Source: Verrucomicrobiota bacterium (GTDB taxonomy: Bacteria > Verrucomicrobiota > Verrucomicrobiia > Limisphaerales > UBA1319). From it: a stretch of DNA of 64,000 nt. Where the stretch lies: assembly GCA_022709905.1 (NCBI GenBank), contig JAKLHY010000003.1, positions 124,001-188,000 on the forward strand, in the 5' to 3' direction. The position numbers and the translations under genes are program-made. Shown in pieces: positions 17,816-28,900 of this stretch (position 1 is its first letter; every line of letters starts with the position of its first letter). The notes beneath the pieces are model-generated. The model was not told where the DNA came from. It searched no databases and worked only from the letters and a program-made list of their open reading frames with translations.

Positions 17816-19135
17816 TCAGTCCCGAATCCCAAAACCCGCGCGATAGGTTTTACGAATGAGCGTTTCGGCTTCGGGCGCATTTTTAACTCGCATGGCCGCT
17901 GAATCCCATTCGATCCGTTTTTGCAGGCGCACCGCGAGATTGCCGACCAGCAAGGCTTCGGTGAATGGTCCCGAGTAATCGAAGCCGGCTTTGGCATCCT
18001 GAGGTTTCCTCGTCTTGCAAGCCTGAATCCACTCGGCTCGATGACCGATGGAACGAGGAATGGTTGGGGCGGGTTTTTGGAATGATTGACGCTGGCTGGC
18101 GGGAAAGAGGCTTGGCGCGCCGGACCATCCTCCGCAGAGCATCGTTCCCTTGTCGCCAACAAAGAGAATGCCGTTGTCGGCCAGATCGACCTCGTCCGCC
18201 AGATCAGCGGGTTTTTTAGGCAGTTTGCCCCCGTCGTACCAAATCATCTTTAAAGAGGGCTGGGAGCCGCGAGCGGCGAATTCGAACGTAATGATCTGCC
18301 AGGCAGCATAGGTCTCTTTGCCCAAACCCGAGTCTTGGGCTTCGGCCGAAATGGGCGCCTGCAGGTCGAGGGCATAAAAGGCCGGATCCAGGTTGTGCAC
18401 CGCCATGTCGCCCAAGGCGCCCGTGCCGAAGTCAAACCATCCGCGCCATGCGAAGGGATGATAGGCGTTATGATACGGTCGTTGGGGCGCAGCACCCAAC
18501 CACAGGTCCCAATCGAGGCCAGCGGGAATCGGCAGGCTTTCCGTCGGACGCATCGCCGGTTGCTTCCACCAGTTGCCGGGGCGGTCGCTCCAGCCATGGA
18601 CTTCACGCACCGCGCCAATGGCGCCCGCCTGAATCCATTCCCGAGTGAGGCGCAATCCCTCGCCCGCATGACCGTTGTTCCCCATCTGGGTGACGAGACC
18701 GGTGTCTTTGGCCGTCTTCGTCATGAGGCGCGCTTCTTCGATGGTATGGGCCATCGGTTTCTCGACATAGACGTGCTTGCCAGCACGCAGGGCCGCCAGC
18801 GTAATGGGCGCGTGCATATGGTCGGGAGTGGCGACCATGACGGCTTCAATGTCTTTGCGTTTTTCGAGCATGATCCGGTAATCCTTGAAACGCTCGGCTT
18901 TTGGAAAGGCTCCGAATGTGCCAGCGGCCTTTGACCAGTCCACATCACAAAGTGCGACAATATTTTCGGTCTTCATGTCGCCCAGCACGCCGCCCCCCTG
19001 ACCCCCAATGCCCACCCCGGCGATATTGAGTTTCTCACTGGGGGGAGTGACGCCCTGGCCGAGAACGTGTCGAGGCACGATTTGAAATCCGAGTGCCGCT
19101 GTGGCGGCCGTTTTGAGAAAGGTTCGTCGTTTCAT
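17816..19135 (-). CDS. Tat-exported Gfo/Idh/MocA-family oxidoreductase
   Basis: 439 residues. The N-terminus (MKRRTFLKTAATAALGFQ) has a twin-arginine export motif. A Rossmann fold follows (LNIAGVGIGGQGGG) and EKPMAHTIEEARLM carries the family's conserved E-K-P. VHGWSDRPGNWW and DFGTGALGDMAVHNLDP belong to the substrate domain, where the late His is commonly catalytic. Such NAD(P)-dependent enzymes oxidise or reduce sugars and inositols; the export signal is a Verrucomicrobiota/Planctomycetota habit. It is transcribed with the same polarity as the GH43-like and isomerase genes. Substrate unknown. Confidence 0.88.
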   Translation of the reverse strand: MKRRTFLKTAATAALGFQIVPRHVLGQGVTPPSEKLNIAGVGIGGQGGGVLGDMKTENIVALCDVDWSKAAGTFGAFPKAERFKDYRIMLEKRKDIEAVMVATPDHMHAPITLAALRAGKHVYVEKPMAHTIEEARLMTKTAKDTGLVTQMGNNGHAGEGLRLTREWIQAGAIGAVREVHGWSDRPGNWWKQPAMRPTESLPIPAGLDWDLWLGAAPQRPYHNAYHPFAWRGWFDFGTGALGDMAVHNLDPAFYALDLQAPISAEAQDSGLGKETYAAWQIITFEFAARGSQPSLKMIWYDGGKLPKKPADLADEVDLADNGILFVGDKGTMLCGGWSGAPSLFPASQRQSFQKPAPTIPRSIGHRAEWIQACKTRKPQDAKAGFDYSGPFTEALLVGNLAVRLQKRIEWDSAAMRVKNAPEAETLIRKTYRAGFGIRD

Positions 19136-19369
19136 CGTGTAACAGATGGTTCTTATGAAACCCCATACTTTCTTGTTGCGCCATTATTGGCCAGACAAAA
19201 GGAGACGGTTTTTGTGCGCTGGGAGATTCAGTTCCGGCATTTGGGCCGAAGGAATGGCACCATGAAGAACACGAACGACATGAAGAATGGAATTTGCGGA
19301 CGATTCATTCCCTGATCTTTCCTGCGCTTCATGTCCTTCATGGTAAAGACCCGTGCTGATCGGCAAGAC

Positions 19370-20416
19370 TCATTTGGCGGGTCCCCTGTTGAAAGCGGTG
19401 ACCAACGCGTCATATCGGTTTCGGGTGATCGGAATCATGCTGCCGTGCCGCACCTTTGGAGGCAATGAGTACTTGTCCCAGTCGCGATGTTGCGTGCCGC
19501 CGGAGACCTGGAACCACGGTCCCTTCAAACTTGCGGCGACCGACAGGCCGTAGGCCACGCCCGGATATTGCTCGTAATAGAGGTACCAGGCCTTGCCGTT
19601 CGGTGAAGGGATGAGGGTCGGGGCCTCACGGAACCCGGGGCTGACCGGGAGGCCCGGATCCGAATAAGGCCCCAGCAAATGGGACGAGCTGCAAATGCGA
19701 ATTGTTTTACCGGTTGTCCAATCGAGGGTGGGGTAACGTTCGTCCTTGAAAATGGCATAATAACAATCGCCTTCCTTGCGCACGAGGGTGTCGATGGTCG
19801 CTAAATTCCACGGGAAGAGTTTACGTGGCGGATCTGAGAAGGTGTGGAGATCCTTTGAGGTGACGTAGAGCGTTCGTTGGCCTGCCCAATAAGGTTCGGG
19901 AAGATCGGTCTTGCCCAGGTCATGAGTGGTGTGCCATGTCAGCAAGTATTGCGAGCTGGCCTGATCAAAGAACAATTTGGGCGCCCCGATTCGGGCCATG
20001 GCCTTTGCATAATCCGGCACTCGTTTCAGATCTGGAACGTAATCGCCGTGCTTCTTCCACGCGATGAGATCGTCGGACACCCAGAAGTTGATGTCCGGCT
20101 GGTCATCGCCGCGATTGCCGACCAGGTAATAACGGCGATCATGTCCCTGGCAGATATCGGCGTGCCCGCGATATTCCTCGAAGACCCGCTTTCCGCCGTT
20201 GAGTATTGTCCAGTGCAAACCGTCCAGGCTGACGCTGTAGTAAAGCCGCCAGTAGTCACCGTGAACCATGTGGGCGAACAGATAAGCCTCGTGCTCCGGA
20301 TGTTCTCCAGGGGCGACCTGGCCCGGGGGATCGGGGAGTTGGGCGTTGACCGTTGCCGTGAGCCAAAGAAGAGCCAGAACAACGGACGTGGGTTCGAGTG
20401 AGGCTTGATTCGGCAT
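19370..20416 (-). CDS. Secreted GH43-like five-bladed propeller glycosidase
   Basis: 348 residues from the ATG at 20416 (MPNQASLEPTSVVLALLWLT, signal peptide ending NAQ). The rest reads as a beta-propeller of the GH43/GH117/GH130 type: GDYWRLYYSVSLDGLHW, RRYYLVGNRGDDQPDINFWVS, YLLTWHTTHDLG, REAPTLIPSPNGKAWYLYYE and a terminal RHGSMIPITRN. Candidate acidic residues exist in each blade, but I cannot assign the catalytic trio. It starts 4 bases after the isomerase stop, so the two form an operon. Confidence 0.75.
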   Translation of the reverse strand: MPNQASLEPTSVVLALLWLTATVNAQLPDPPGQVAPGEHPEHEAYLFAHMVHGDYWRLYYSVSLDGLHWTILNGGKRVFEEYRGHADICQGHDRRYYLVGNRGDDQPDINFWVSDDLIAWKKHGDYVPDLKRVPDYAKAMARIGAPKLFFDQASSQYLLTWHTTHDLGKTDLPEPYWAGQRTLYVTSKDLHTFSDPPRKLFPWNLATIDTLVRKEGDCYYAIFKDERYPTLDWTTGKTIRICSSSHLLGPYSDPGLPVSPGFREAPTLIPSPNGKAWYLYYEQYPGVAYGLSVAASLKGPWFQVSGGTQHRDWDKYSLPPKVRHGSMIPITRNRYDALVTAFNRGPAK

Positions 20417-20420
20417 TTGC

Positions 20421-21287
20421 CTACTTCGCGCCGTATTCGCGGACGAAGTCGATGCACTGGGTGACTTCGGGCAGACTGTTGTCCCAATTATACTCGTATT
20501 CGATGGAGATATTGCCCTGGAAACCCTGGGCTTTGAGCTCGTCGAGGATGGCCTTGACGTTCGACACGCCGGTGCCGTAGGGCACGTCATGGGCGCCTTC
20601 GCCCATTTGGTGGAGGTCCTTGAGATGGGCGCTAATCAGACGCCCTTTGAGAATTCTGAGGCACTCGACGGGATTCAGATTGGAGCGAACCCAGTGGCCG
20701 GTATCCGCGGCGGCGCCCAGACGCTGATCCCGTCCTTCCACCAGTCCGGCGATATAGTAGGGATTCCAGACTTTGTAGTCCGGGTTGTTCATCTTGCCCG
20801 GGTGATTGTGGAAGCCGACGGCGATGTTGTATTCCTTGGCCAGTTTTTCCAGGGTATCGATGGCGTCGGCGGACTCGGTGGTAACAGCGCGCATCCCCAT
20901 TTTCTTGGCGAACTCGAACACTTTTCGCGCCTCGGCTTCGTCTCGGGAAATGCCGACCACTCCGTAGTTGACGGCCTTCACGCCGTGCTCGGCCAGCTTG
21001 GCCTTGAGCTTGGCCAGGACGTTTTCGGAAGCGTTGTGGTCGACTTTCAGGTCGGGCTCTTGTGGGCTGAGTTTCTGGCCGGGATAAAATTCGATGACCT
21101 TGCCGCCGGCCTTGGCGGTCTTTTCGATGGCCTCGAACGCCGAGAAACGGTTGAACGTATAGGCTTGGCAGCCTATGGCAAAGCCGCCGGTCTTGCAGTC
21201 ATCAGGAATGGCAATCTGGGCCTGCAGATGGAATCCGCAAGCCAATGCCGCGACCGGGACGATTAAGGAGAGATGCCAGTTTTTCAT
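20421..21287 (-). CDS. Exported sugar phosphate isomerase/epimerase (TIM barrel)
   Basis: 288 residues from the ATG at 21287 (MKNWHLSLIVPVAALACGF, signal peptide). The AP-endonuclease-2-like TIM barrel shows GCQAYTFNRFSAFEAIEKTA, VGFHNHPGKMN (metal-ligand His), AAADTGHWVRSNLNPVE, HLKDLHQMG and a final SIEYEYNWD. These His, Asp and Glu residues bind a divalent metal in the family, which epimerises keto-sugars. Export together with a metal isomerase fold is common in Verrucomicrobiota sugar loci. It is first gene of an operon with the GH43-like protein. Confidence 0.85.
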   Translation of the reverse strand: MKNWHLSLIVPVAALACGFHLQAQIAIPDDCKTGGFAIGCQAYTFNRFSAFEAIEKTAKAGGKVIEFYPGQKLSPQEPDLKVDHNASENVLAKLKAKLAEHGVKAVNYGVVGISRDEAEARKVFEFAKKMGMRAVTTESADAIDTLEKLAKEYNIAVGFHNHPGKMNNPDYKVWNPYYIAGLVEGRDQRLGAAADTGHWVRSNLNPVECLRILKGRLISAHLKDLHQMGEGAHDVPYGTGVSNVKAILDELKAQGFQGNISIEYEYNWDNSLPEVTQCIDFVREYGAK

Positions 21288-21522
21288 GTTCGCAAGTCGA
21301 TAAGGTTTCAGTTGCGCCATCGCACACCACGGGCGGTGTTCATGGCCAGAGGAATAGGACTGCCAAACCCGAATGATGTCAAAGAATTAGTGTGATCATG
21401 CCAAGCCAGTGCACGACATGATGAATAAGGTGGCATGATATTACCATGGAAGCGCCTGAATGGCGAAGCGCGACCAACCGGCATACACGGATCAGTCTGC
21501 AAGCAAAGAGCAACAAACGGGA

Positions 21523-24500
21523 TTATTGCATGGGCGAAGATATGAGTTGGGCGAAGCCGCTTTTGACTGGCGCCGAATCCCACAGGTAAACTACTCCCTG
21601 TCGGCTTGCGGAAAGTAATTTAGTCCCGTCCGGGCTAAACATCACCTTGTTGAAAGGGCTCAAGAGTCCGGGAAAAACATATAGAGTCTGTCCGCTGCTT
21701 ATGTCCCAAATCCGGACGGTTTTATCTTCGGCACTAGTGACCAAACGTTGTCCATTCGCGCTGAACGCCACCGACCGGACATAGCTGGCGTGGCCTTTAA
21801 AGCTGTTGAGTATGGCTCCTGTCTGGGCATTCCAAATCTCCGCTGTGTCCGAAAACGAAACGCCCAAGAGACAGCCATCGAGACTTAAATCCATGGAGCT
21901 TAAACCGCCGGCTATGCCTTTGAACTCGGAGATCTGATGTCCGGTTTTGGCATCCCATATCCGGACCGAGTCGTTCCATCCGGCGCTGTAGATGCGGTCC
22001 CCATCCGGGCTGAAACGAACATCGATAATGCGGCCGGCATGTCCATTGAAGATATGAAGGGCGCCAGGGCTGGAAAGTGACCACAAGCGGACCGTTTTGT
22101 CATCTCCCCCACTGGCGAACTTCGAACTGTCTCGGCTGATGGCCAAGGCTCGGACGGCGCCAGTATGTCCGGCATAGCTCCGTTTGAGATCCCCGGCTAC
22201 GGCATCGAGGATCCGAACGGTCCCGTCGAAATTACCTGTCAGCACGCTTCGGCTGTCGGGGTTTATCGCAATGCCGGTGGCTTTGTTTTCTTCCGGGGCG
22301 AAAAGTTGATTGGAGACAACCGGCCCGCAAGTCCATTTCACGAGGGTTCGATCCGAACCAGTGGTGATAAACCACCGGCTATCTGGACTAAAGAACATTT
22401 TGGCCACTCCACTCGGGAGGAATAAGGGGCGATCAATTGGAGTTCGATCGACGTCCCAGATCAGGACCGTTGAATCCAGGCTTGCAGAAAACAGTCGATG
22501 GCCATTCGGATGGAAGGCCAGGTCGGTTATTCCGCTGGAGTGACCGCTGAGGGAATGGATCTGCTCTCCCGACTCCCTTTTCCACAAAATCACCGTGCAA
22601 TCGCTCCCAGCGCTGGCGATCCATTCCCCGTCGGAACTCACTTGGACAGCCCGCACCGCGGCGCGATGCCCTCGAAGAACTCGAGCCTGTCGCCCCGTCT
22701 CCCGGTCCCAAATAATCACGAGCCCGTCATGGCCGCCACTGACCAATTGGCTGCCGTCGGGGGTGTAGTCCAGGGCTTCCACCATGCCTTGGTGTCCTCG
22801 AAAAATGGATAATCGAGTTCCTTGGTTCACATCCCAAAGGACAACATTACCATCTTGACCGCCCGTGGCTGGAGGAAGACCAACCGGTGGAACCGCCACC
22901 GCAAGAGCGCTGCCCACATGCGCCGCCAGTTCCTTGATGGGACCGTTGCTTGCGAGATCCCAAACGCACACAAATCCATTTCGATATGCGGCTATGACTT
23001 GGTCCCTGGTTTGACCTTGAGCCAGACACTCCACCGCCGTCGAGCGCCATTCCCAGCGACGCTTGATCCCTCCGTCGATCATGTCCCACACATGGATGAC
23101 ACCATCTTCATCCCCACTGGCCAGCCAGTTCTCGCGCAGAAACGCGAGGGTAAGGACGTTTGTGCGATGCCCGCTTAGGGTTGTGATGGATTGTCCCGTG
23201 GCAGGTTCCCATACTCTAATAATTCGTCCAGTGCCCGCACTCGCGACTTTTGATCCATCCCGGCTGCAAGCGATCGCGTTCAAAGGTTTTTTGTGCCCAG
23301 TCCAAGCCCCCAGTTCCGGATGAAACAGACTTTGCAGATAAGAGTATTCCCAGCCCCGCTTGTCTTCCTGGGTGTCATCGAGCAACTTTCGGGCGGCAGC
23401 CGGATTTCCGTTCTCCCAAGCCCGGGCGGCGTGGTTGAGGTGGCTTGCGTATGCCAGCCATTCCGCGCGTTCGAATTGACGGTCCCTTTCAAGAGTGACT
23501 GCTTGGACTTGCCGTTGAAGATCCCCTCTGGCTGATCGTTCACTGCCAACCTGCTTGGACAGAGAAAACATCAAGCCCACCATAGCTGGCACACCCACTC
23601 CAACACCAAGAATTAGCCAACTGGAAACGGGATGCTTATGACGCCAATGCCAGACGCGATAGCCGATCCCCGGCAAACGCGCCAACACGGGACGGTTTTC
23701 CAGGTAGGCTTCCAGATCTTCTGCCAGCTTTTGAGCCGAGGCATAGCGGCGGCGGGGATCCTTCTCAAGACACCTCAGACAAATGGCTTCAAGATGTTTG
23801 TCAACACTGGCATTCAGGCGCTTTGGCGGCACGGGGTATTGTTCCACAACTTCCCGAAGCGTGTCGGCCACTGTGGTCGCCAGGAACGGAGGACGTCCGG
23901 TCAGCAAATAATAGAGAATCGCGCCCAATGAGTAGACATCGCTGTGCGGACCGATCGTTCCGCTTCTCACCGACACCTGCTCGGGTGGCAAATAGCCTGG
24001 CGATCCCAAGATCTGACCGGTCGCCGTCAAGTTGGTTTCGAGATCAAGTTCCTTCGCCAAGCCAAAATCTGTAATTCGCAGTTGATCCTTGGGGTCCACC
24101 AAAATATTCGAGGGTTTCAGATCCCGATGGAGGACTCCTTGGGTGTGGGCGTAATGGATTGTTTGCGCAGCTATTAACACATAACGGGCTGCACTGTGGG
24201 GATTAATGGGGCGCCCACGGGTAAGTCGGGCCAAATCCTGCCCAGGAACATACTCCATGACGCAAAGCAACTGGCCATCGCACTCCGATAATTCAAAAGT
24301 CGGCACGATATTTGGATGTTGGAGTCGAGCCACGGCAGAGAGTTCCTGCTGGAAACGGCGCCGGATCTCTTCAGTCGCATGAATCCCTCCCGGCAAAAGC
24401 TTCACTGCGACAATCCGGTGCGTGCTGATCTGGCGCGCCTTAAACACTACTCCCATTCCTCCACGCCCAATCATCTCCTGCAACTCATAATCCCCAATCT

Positions 24501-24708
24501 CGCCCAGCGCGTTTCTTTCATTGGGCAGAACAGCAAGGGGCAACTCCCCGGATGCCTCCTCCTCCAGGCGAACCTCCAACGCCTTTCTCAGGCTGCATTG
24601 TGTGCAAAGACCCACAGGGGCCGCTGATGACAACAGGCTATTGCACCGACGGCAACGGGCACCTTCGGGATGAGTATCACTCATGCCATGACAAAAGGGT
24701 TTGTTCAA
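21523..24708 (-). CDS. Transmembrane Ser/Thr protein kinase with WD40 propellers
   Basis: 1061 residues. A zinc-ribbon-like N-terminus (CRRCN ... LCTQC) precedes a Hanks kinase domain (about 72-345): Gly-rich loop GRGGMGVVFKA, VAVKLL lysine, catalytic loop VLHRDLKPSNILV, ITDFGLAKE, and a GSPGYLPPEQ activation end. A transmembrane helix (about 365-388) and coiled coil lead into roughly 13 WD40 units (for example TVRLWSLSSPGAL, SVRIWDAKTGHQI) ending at 1055. All key kinase residues are present. It lies 45 bases downstream of an ECF sigma factor gene, a recurrent pairing in which the kinase may gate the sigma factor. Start is at 24708 or 24684. Confidence 0.92.
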   Translation of the reverse strand: MNKPFCHGMSDTHPEGARCRRCNSLLSSAAPVGLCTQCSLRKALEVRLEEEASGELPLAVLPNERNALGEIGDYELQEMIGRGGMGVVFKARQISTHRIVAVKLLPGGIHATEEIRRRFQQELSAVARLQHPNIVPTFELSECDGQLLCVMEYVPGQDLARLTRGRPINPHSAARYVLIAAQTIHYAHTQGVLHRDLKPSNILVDPKDQLRITDFGLAKELDLETNLTATGQILGSPGYLPPEQVSVRSGTIGPHSDVYSLGAILYYLLTGRPPFLATTVADTLREVVEQYPVPPKRLNASVDKHLEAICLRCLEKDPRRRYASAQKLAEDLEAYLENRPVLARLPGIGYRVWHWRHKHPVSSWLILGVGVGVPAMVGLMFSLSKQVGSERSARGDLQRQVQAVTLERDRQFERAEWLAYASHLNHAARAWENGNPAAARKLLDDTQEDKRGWEYSYLQSLFHPELGAWTGHKKPLNAIACSRDGSKVASAGTGRIIRVWEPATGQSITTLSGHRTNVLTLAFLRENWLASGDEDGVIHVWDMIDGGIKRRWEWRSTAVECLAQGQTRDQVIAAYRNGFVCVWDLASNGPIKELAAHVGSALAVAVPPVGLPPATGGQDGNVVLWDVNQGTRLSIFRGHQGMVEALDYTPDGSQLVSGGHDGLVIIWDRETGRQARVLRGHRAAVRAVQVSSDGEWIASAGSDCTVILWKRESGEQIHSLSGHSSGITDLAFHPNGHRLFSASLDSTVLIWDVDRTPIDRPLFLPSGVAKMFFSPDSRWFITTGSDRTLVKWTCGPVVSNQLFAPEENKATGIAINPDSRSVLTGNFDGTVRILDAVAGDLKRSYAGHTGAVRALAISRDSSKFASGGDDKTVRLWSLSSPGALHIFNGHAGRIIDVRFSPDGDRIYSAGWNDSVRIWDAKTGHQISEFKGIAGGLSSMDLSLDGCLLGVSFSDTAEIWNAQTGAILNSFKGHASYVRSVAFSANGQRLVTSAEDKTVRIWDISSGQTLYVFPGLLSPFNKVMFSPDGTKLLSASRQGVVYLWDSAPVKSGFAQLISSPMQ

Positions 24709-24753
24709 ATACCGTTACACGATTTGTTGCCCATAACTCCGACGCCGACTTGA

Positions 24754-25497
24754 TTAGTTTCCGAAGAGGCCAATCAAATATTTCAGTTCGCTCCGCCAGT
24801 CCTCACCCTCCCCGAGGGTTCGCTGAACCTCCACTCGGATCCAATAACCCAAGCGGTCCCGCACCCGCTTGGCGGCCGCCCGCACGCCACCCTCCGTCAA
24901 GCCCAAGTCGCGGGCAATATCCTGATAACGAGCCGCCTCCGGGTCTTGCTGCAGTGTTCCTTTAAGCGCCGCAAACAGCTTTGCTTTCCCGCCGATGACG
25001 CTTTCCTTTTCCAATTGCTCGAAGGCGCGGGCCAGCACCGCATGCGCCCAGGCACGGTCATACTCCAGATCCGGCGTGGCGTGTTGATCGATGGCTTCAA
25101 GCGTCCGGCTGCCATCCCACCCCCTCTCACTCAACGAGATCGGCGCCTGTCCTCCCCCACGACGTTGTGCCTTTCTCCGGTCAAATTGATCACATAAGTA
25201 ATACTGGAGTGATCGGAGTAAAAACGTTCGAAACCGACCTTTTTCCGGAGATACAGCCCGAAGAAAATCGCGTTCGAGCAGATCCGCAAAGAACCCTTGA
25301 ACCAAGTCCGAAGCTTCGTCATGAGTATGTCCGCGCGATCGCAGGTAAATCAGCAGCGGCTCCCGATAGGCCCCACATAAGGCCGCCAAGGCGCCATCCA
25401 GATGGCCTTTTGCCTCCAGCACTGTAATCCATTGCGTGGCAGGAAACAAAGGAGATGGACGCAGGTCGGTCGACTCCATCGGATCCTTGTCTCGCAT
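24754..25497 (-). CDS. ECF-type RNA polymerase sigma factor
   Basis: 247 residues. Region 2 reads ALAALCGAYREPLLIYLRSR and DEASDLVQGFFADLLERDFL, with SPEKGRFRTFLLRSLQYYL as region 2.4. Region 4 has ARYQDIARDLGLTEGGVRAA, a clear helix-turn-helix, then AKRVRDRLGYWIR. The length and an approximately 50-residue inter-region linker match the planctomycete/verrucomicrobial kinase-associated group. There is no anti-sigma gene; the Ser/Thr kinase downstream is the likely regulator. Start 25497, alternative 25479. Confidence 0.9.
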   Translation of the reverse strand: MRDKDPMESTDLRPSPLFPATQWITVLEAKGHLDGALAALCGAYREPLLIYLRSRGHTHDEASDLVQGFFADLLERDFLRAVSPEKGRFRTFLLRSLQYYLCDQFDRRKAQRRGGGQAPISLSERGWDGSRTLEAIDQHATPDLEYDRAWAHAVLARAFEQLEKESVIGGKAKLFAALKGTLQQDPEAARYQDIARDLGLTEGGVRAAAKRVRDRLGYWIRVEVQRTLGEGEDWRSELKYLIGLFGN

Positions 25498-25916
25498 GAC
25501 CTTATTCTGCCATCAGACCTTCACTTTGGAAAGACTTAACCCCAACAACCAGGCCAATTAGCCGTCAGATCCCTCAAATGGAATTCCGCATGGCTTGACC
25601 TGGAACAGTTCCACTCGTCCGACCAGTCACATCCAGCACCCATGCAAGTTTCCTTCTGTTTTCCTGTCACTTTTACGCTCTTATTCCTTTTATCCCTTTG
25701 CAGGCATATAAATCGTCCCTTTATTCGGACGATGGGTGGGGACCCAAATTAATGCAACGCTGATCATTGGCAAGATCAGAAATCAAAAACGAAGCAGCGC
25801 TTTTCTGGTCATATTCTGATTGAGATCCGCAATAAACCGTGAAGGGGACTCAAGGAAGGTGCGCCTTTTAATGTGCGAGACATTGATCGCGCATCAATAT
25901 CGAACTGTAAAAACCT
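25498..25916. other. Divergent intergenic region
   Basis: 419 bases between the divergent sigma-factor gene and the large repeat-protein gene. It is AT-richer than its surroundings in the middle (25660-25800). It should hold promoters for both directions, but I see no good TTGACA/TATAAT pair and no ORF. Confidence 0.5.
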
Positions 25917-28900
25917 ATGAAGAACCGAATAGAGACCCTCTTGGCTGTAGCGGTAGTTGCAGGAACCGTGGGAACAGCAAGTGCGTTCCCGGAAATGCGC
26001 CTGGATCAACTGCTCGTTGATGGCGCATCCATGACGGTCGAAGACAAAATCTTCGACCAATTTGGATGGAAGAGCACAACCATTCCGGCCGCTGGCATTA
26101 TCATCCAGGGTATTGATTCCAGTAATCCACTTTATAACAACGAGATCGGAATCGATATCCGGGACGGCATGACTCAGAACGTCCGAGGATATTGCATGGG
26201 TACTCTGACATACCGTGTCCGGACTTCAGATGGTCGGCCTATTACTGAGATTCACCAAACGCTTAACGGTTCCACTTCAGGAGAGTTTGCATATGCGTAT
26301 TCGACTGAGTCAGTGTTAGATGAGTACAATAATTATCTGGTCCAACTCCAACAGGTTATCCAAACCGGCTGGGTCCAAGCGCCAGGCTTTGCATGGATCG
26401 TTCCATCGCACGACACTCTCAAGATTAATTTGGAAGTTTTCCTTTATGCCGACACAGGCAGTGCCGCTTCGATTACCGACATCCAGCTAACCTTTGGACA
26501 CAACCAAGCTCCGATGTTCATCACGAATCCGGTTTTAAAGGCCGACGCAGTGCAAGATGTTCCATACCTCGGACAGACTCTGGCCGATGCGGCATTCGAC
26601 CCGGACCCGAGTGACATCCTAACATTCAGCAAGATCGCCGGTCCTGCCTGGCTAATGGTTTCGATGGACGGTACGCTCAGTGGAACACCACAATTCTCCG
26701 ATGTTGGTGTGAATCTTTTTTCAGTTCAAGCGACCGACCCTGCAGGGGGAAGCGTAAAAGCCACGCTGGCAATTACCGTCGTTGACGCTGTAAGCGAAAC
26801 AGAGCTGGTCCGAATCCGTCCGCCGGGTTTGCCCAATTACGATATTGGAGGCGAGTTCGGGCGGGTTTCATTGGATGGCGACAACCTGATTGTTGGTGCC
26901 TGGTACGGCGGGAGTGTTCCTCGCGGCTACGCCTACATTTTCAACCGCAACCAAGGAGGACTTGGAGCGTGGGGCGCCGTAAAAAGGCTTGATCCTCAAG
27001 CGGACTTATTCGGCACCTCGGTAGCTATCAGCGGGGATACCGCAGTTGTGGGTGCATACGGCGAGAAAAGTAGCGGCGACTTCACCGGTGCGGCGTATGT
27101 TTACCAGCGGGACGCCGGCGGAGCAAACGCCTGGGGTATGGTGGCGAAACTCTCCGCCTATGATGCTGCAGGAAAAGACTGGTTCGGCTACTATGTGGCC
27201 ATTTCCGGCGATACGATCGTGGTCAGTGCGGATCATAAGACTTACGGCGGTAAGACTCTTGCTGGAGCCGCATATGTTTTCGGACGAAACCAGGGAGGTC
27301 TGAATCGGTGGGGACAGGTGGCAAAACTGACCAATCCGGACCCGATCGCTTCCTATGTGCGTTTTGGAACAGGCGTCGCCATTGACGGAAATACCCTGAT
27401 AATCGGCGATATATACGCCGACGGAATCGCTTTCCATGGTGGAGCGGTTTATATCTATCAGAACAGCGGAGGTAGTTGGATCTTCTCCAAGCGAATTGCT
27501 CCTCAGAATCTCAGTGCTTGGGAGACGTTTGGTGAGAACCTGTCCATCCACGGAGATACGATTGCGGCGTCGTCCGGTCTTGGAACTTTTGTATTCAGTC
27601 GGGACCACGGCGGGCCCGGGAACTGGGGCCAGGTTGCTGCCATTGCCCGCCGAGGAGCCGTGGCGCTAAGCGACGATTATTTAGTGGTGGGCGGGATTAT
27701 GGAAGTTGCGTTTCTCTACCGTCGCGACGCGTCTGATCCCAGTCTTTGGACGGAGGTCAAATCCATGCGCGCCAGCGATGAGGGGCTCAGCGATCTTTTC
27801 GGAGGTTATCTCAGCATTTCCGGCGACACGATTGCTGTGGGGGCTCCGCGGCACGCCACAGTCTACGCTGGCGACGGGCAGGTCTACATTTTTTCGACGG
27901 ATATTGGCGCGCCACCGGTGGAGTTCACGCAAGATCCGGTCTTAAAGCCTGACGCTACGGAGGACGTGGCTTATGCGGGGCAAACCCTGTCTGATTCTGT
28001 AACTAACCCGGCCAACGATGGCAGTCTTCAGTTCAGCAAAATCTCCGGCCCGGACTGGCTGGTGGTTGCGACTGACGGCGCCCTCAGCGGAACTCCACTC
28101 AATGCTGATGTTGGCTTGAACCCGTTTACCGTTCAGGTGATGGACTCCGCTGGGGCGATCGCACAAGCCACGCTGCAAATCAGCGTGATCAACGTGAACG
28201 ATCCGCCCGCCTTCACTGGAAGTCCCGTTTCGGGAGACTCAGCAACCGAGGATGTTGCCTACAGCGGAAGCCTTGCCGGCCTCGCCTCGGATCCGGACAC
28301 TGGGGACACCTTTGCCTTCAGCAAGGTCAGCGGACCTGCATGGTTGAATATCGCCGCGGATGGCAGCCTCAGCGGAACCCCTGGAAATGATGATGTCGGT
28401 CTAAACACTTTCACGGTCAAGGCCACCGATGTGTCCGGAGCAAGCGGTTCAGCCTCGCTAACCATTAACGTTGTCAACGTGAACGATCCGCCAACATTTG
28501 TTCCAGGGCCAAATGTGGTTGTGGACGAAGATTCCGGACCGTTCGAAGCAGTTTGGGCTGCCGCGATTAAAGCCGGCCCAGCAGATGAAGCAGTCCAGGC
28601 ATTGACCTGGGTGTTGGACGTCAATTCGGATCCCGGTCTCTTTCTCGTGCCGCCTGCTCTCAGCACCACGGGAGTTCTTAGTTTTACACCAGCAGCAGAC
28701 GCAAACGGCAACGCGACTGTCACAGTGACTCTCATGGATGACGGCGGAACGGCCAACGGCGGCAACGACACGAGCGTAACAAGCTCGTTTACTATCGCGG
28801 TGACGCCAGTCAATGATCCACCCCAAGCAATAACCGACTCCGCAACAACCACAAAGAACTTGGCGGTCTTAGTGGAGGTGCTGGCGAATGACACAGATGT

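Noticed and set aside
19259..19341. ATGAAG...CTTCAT inverted repeats between genes as a terminator or regulatory RNA
   Set aside because: Arms are interrupted and low-complexity with no T tract. It looks like the filler common between genes in this genome.
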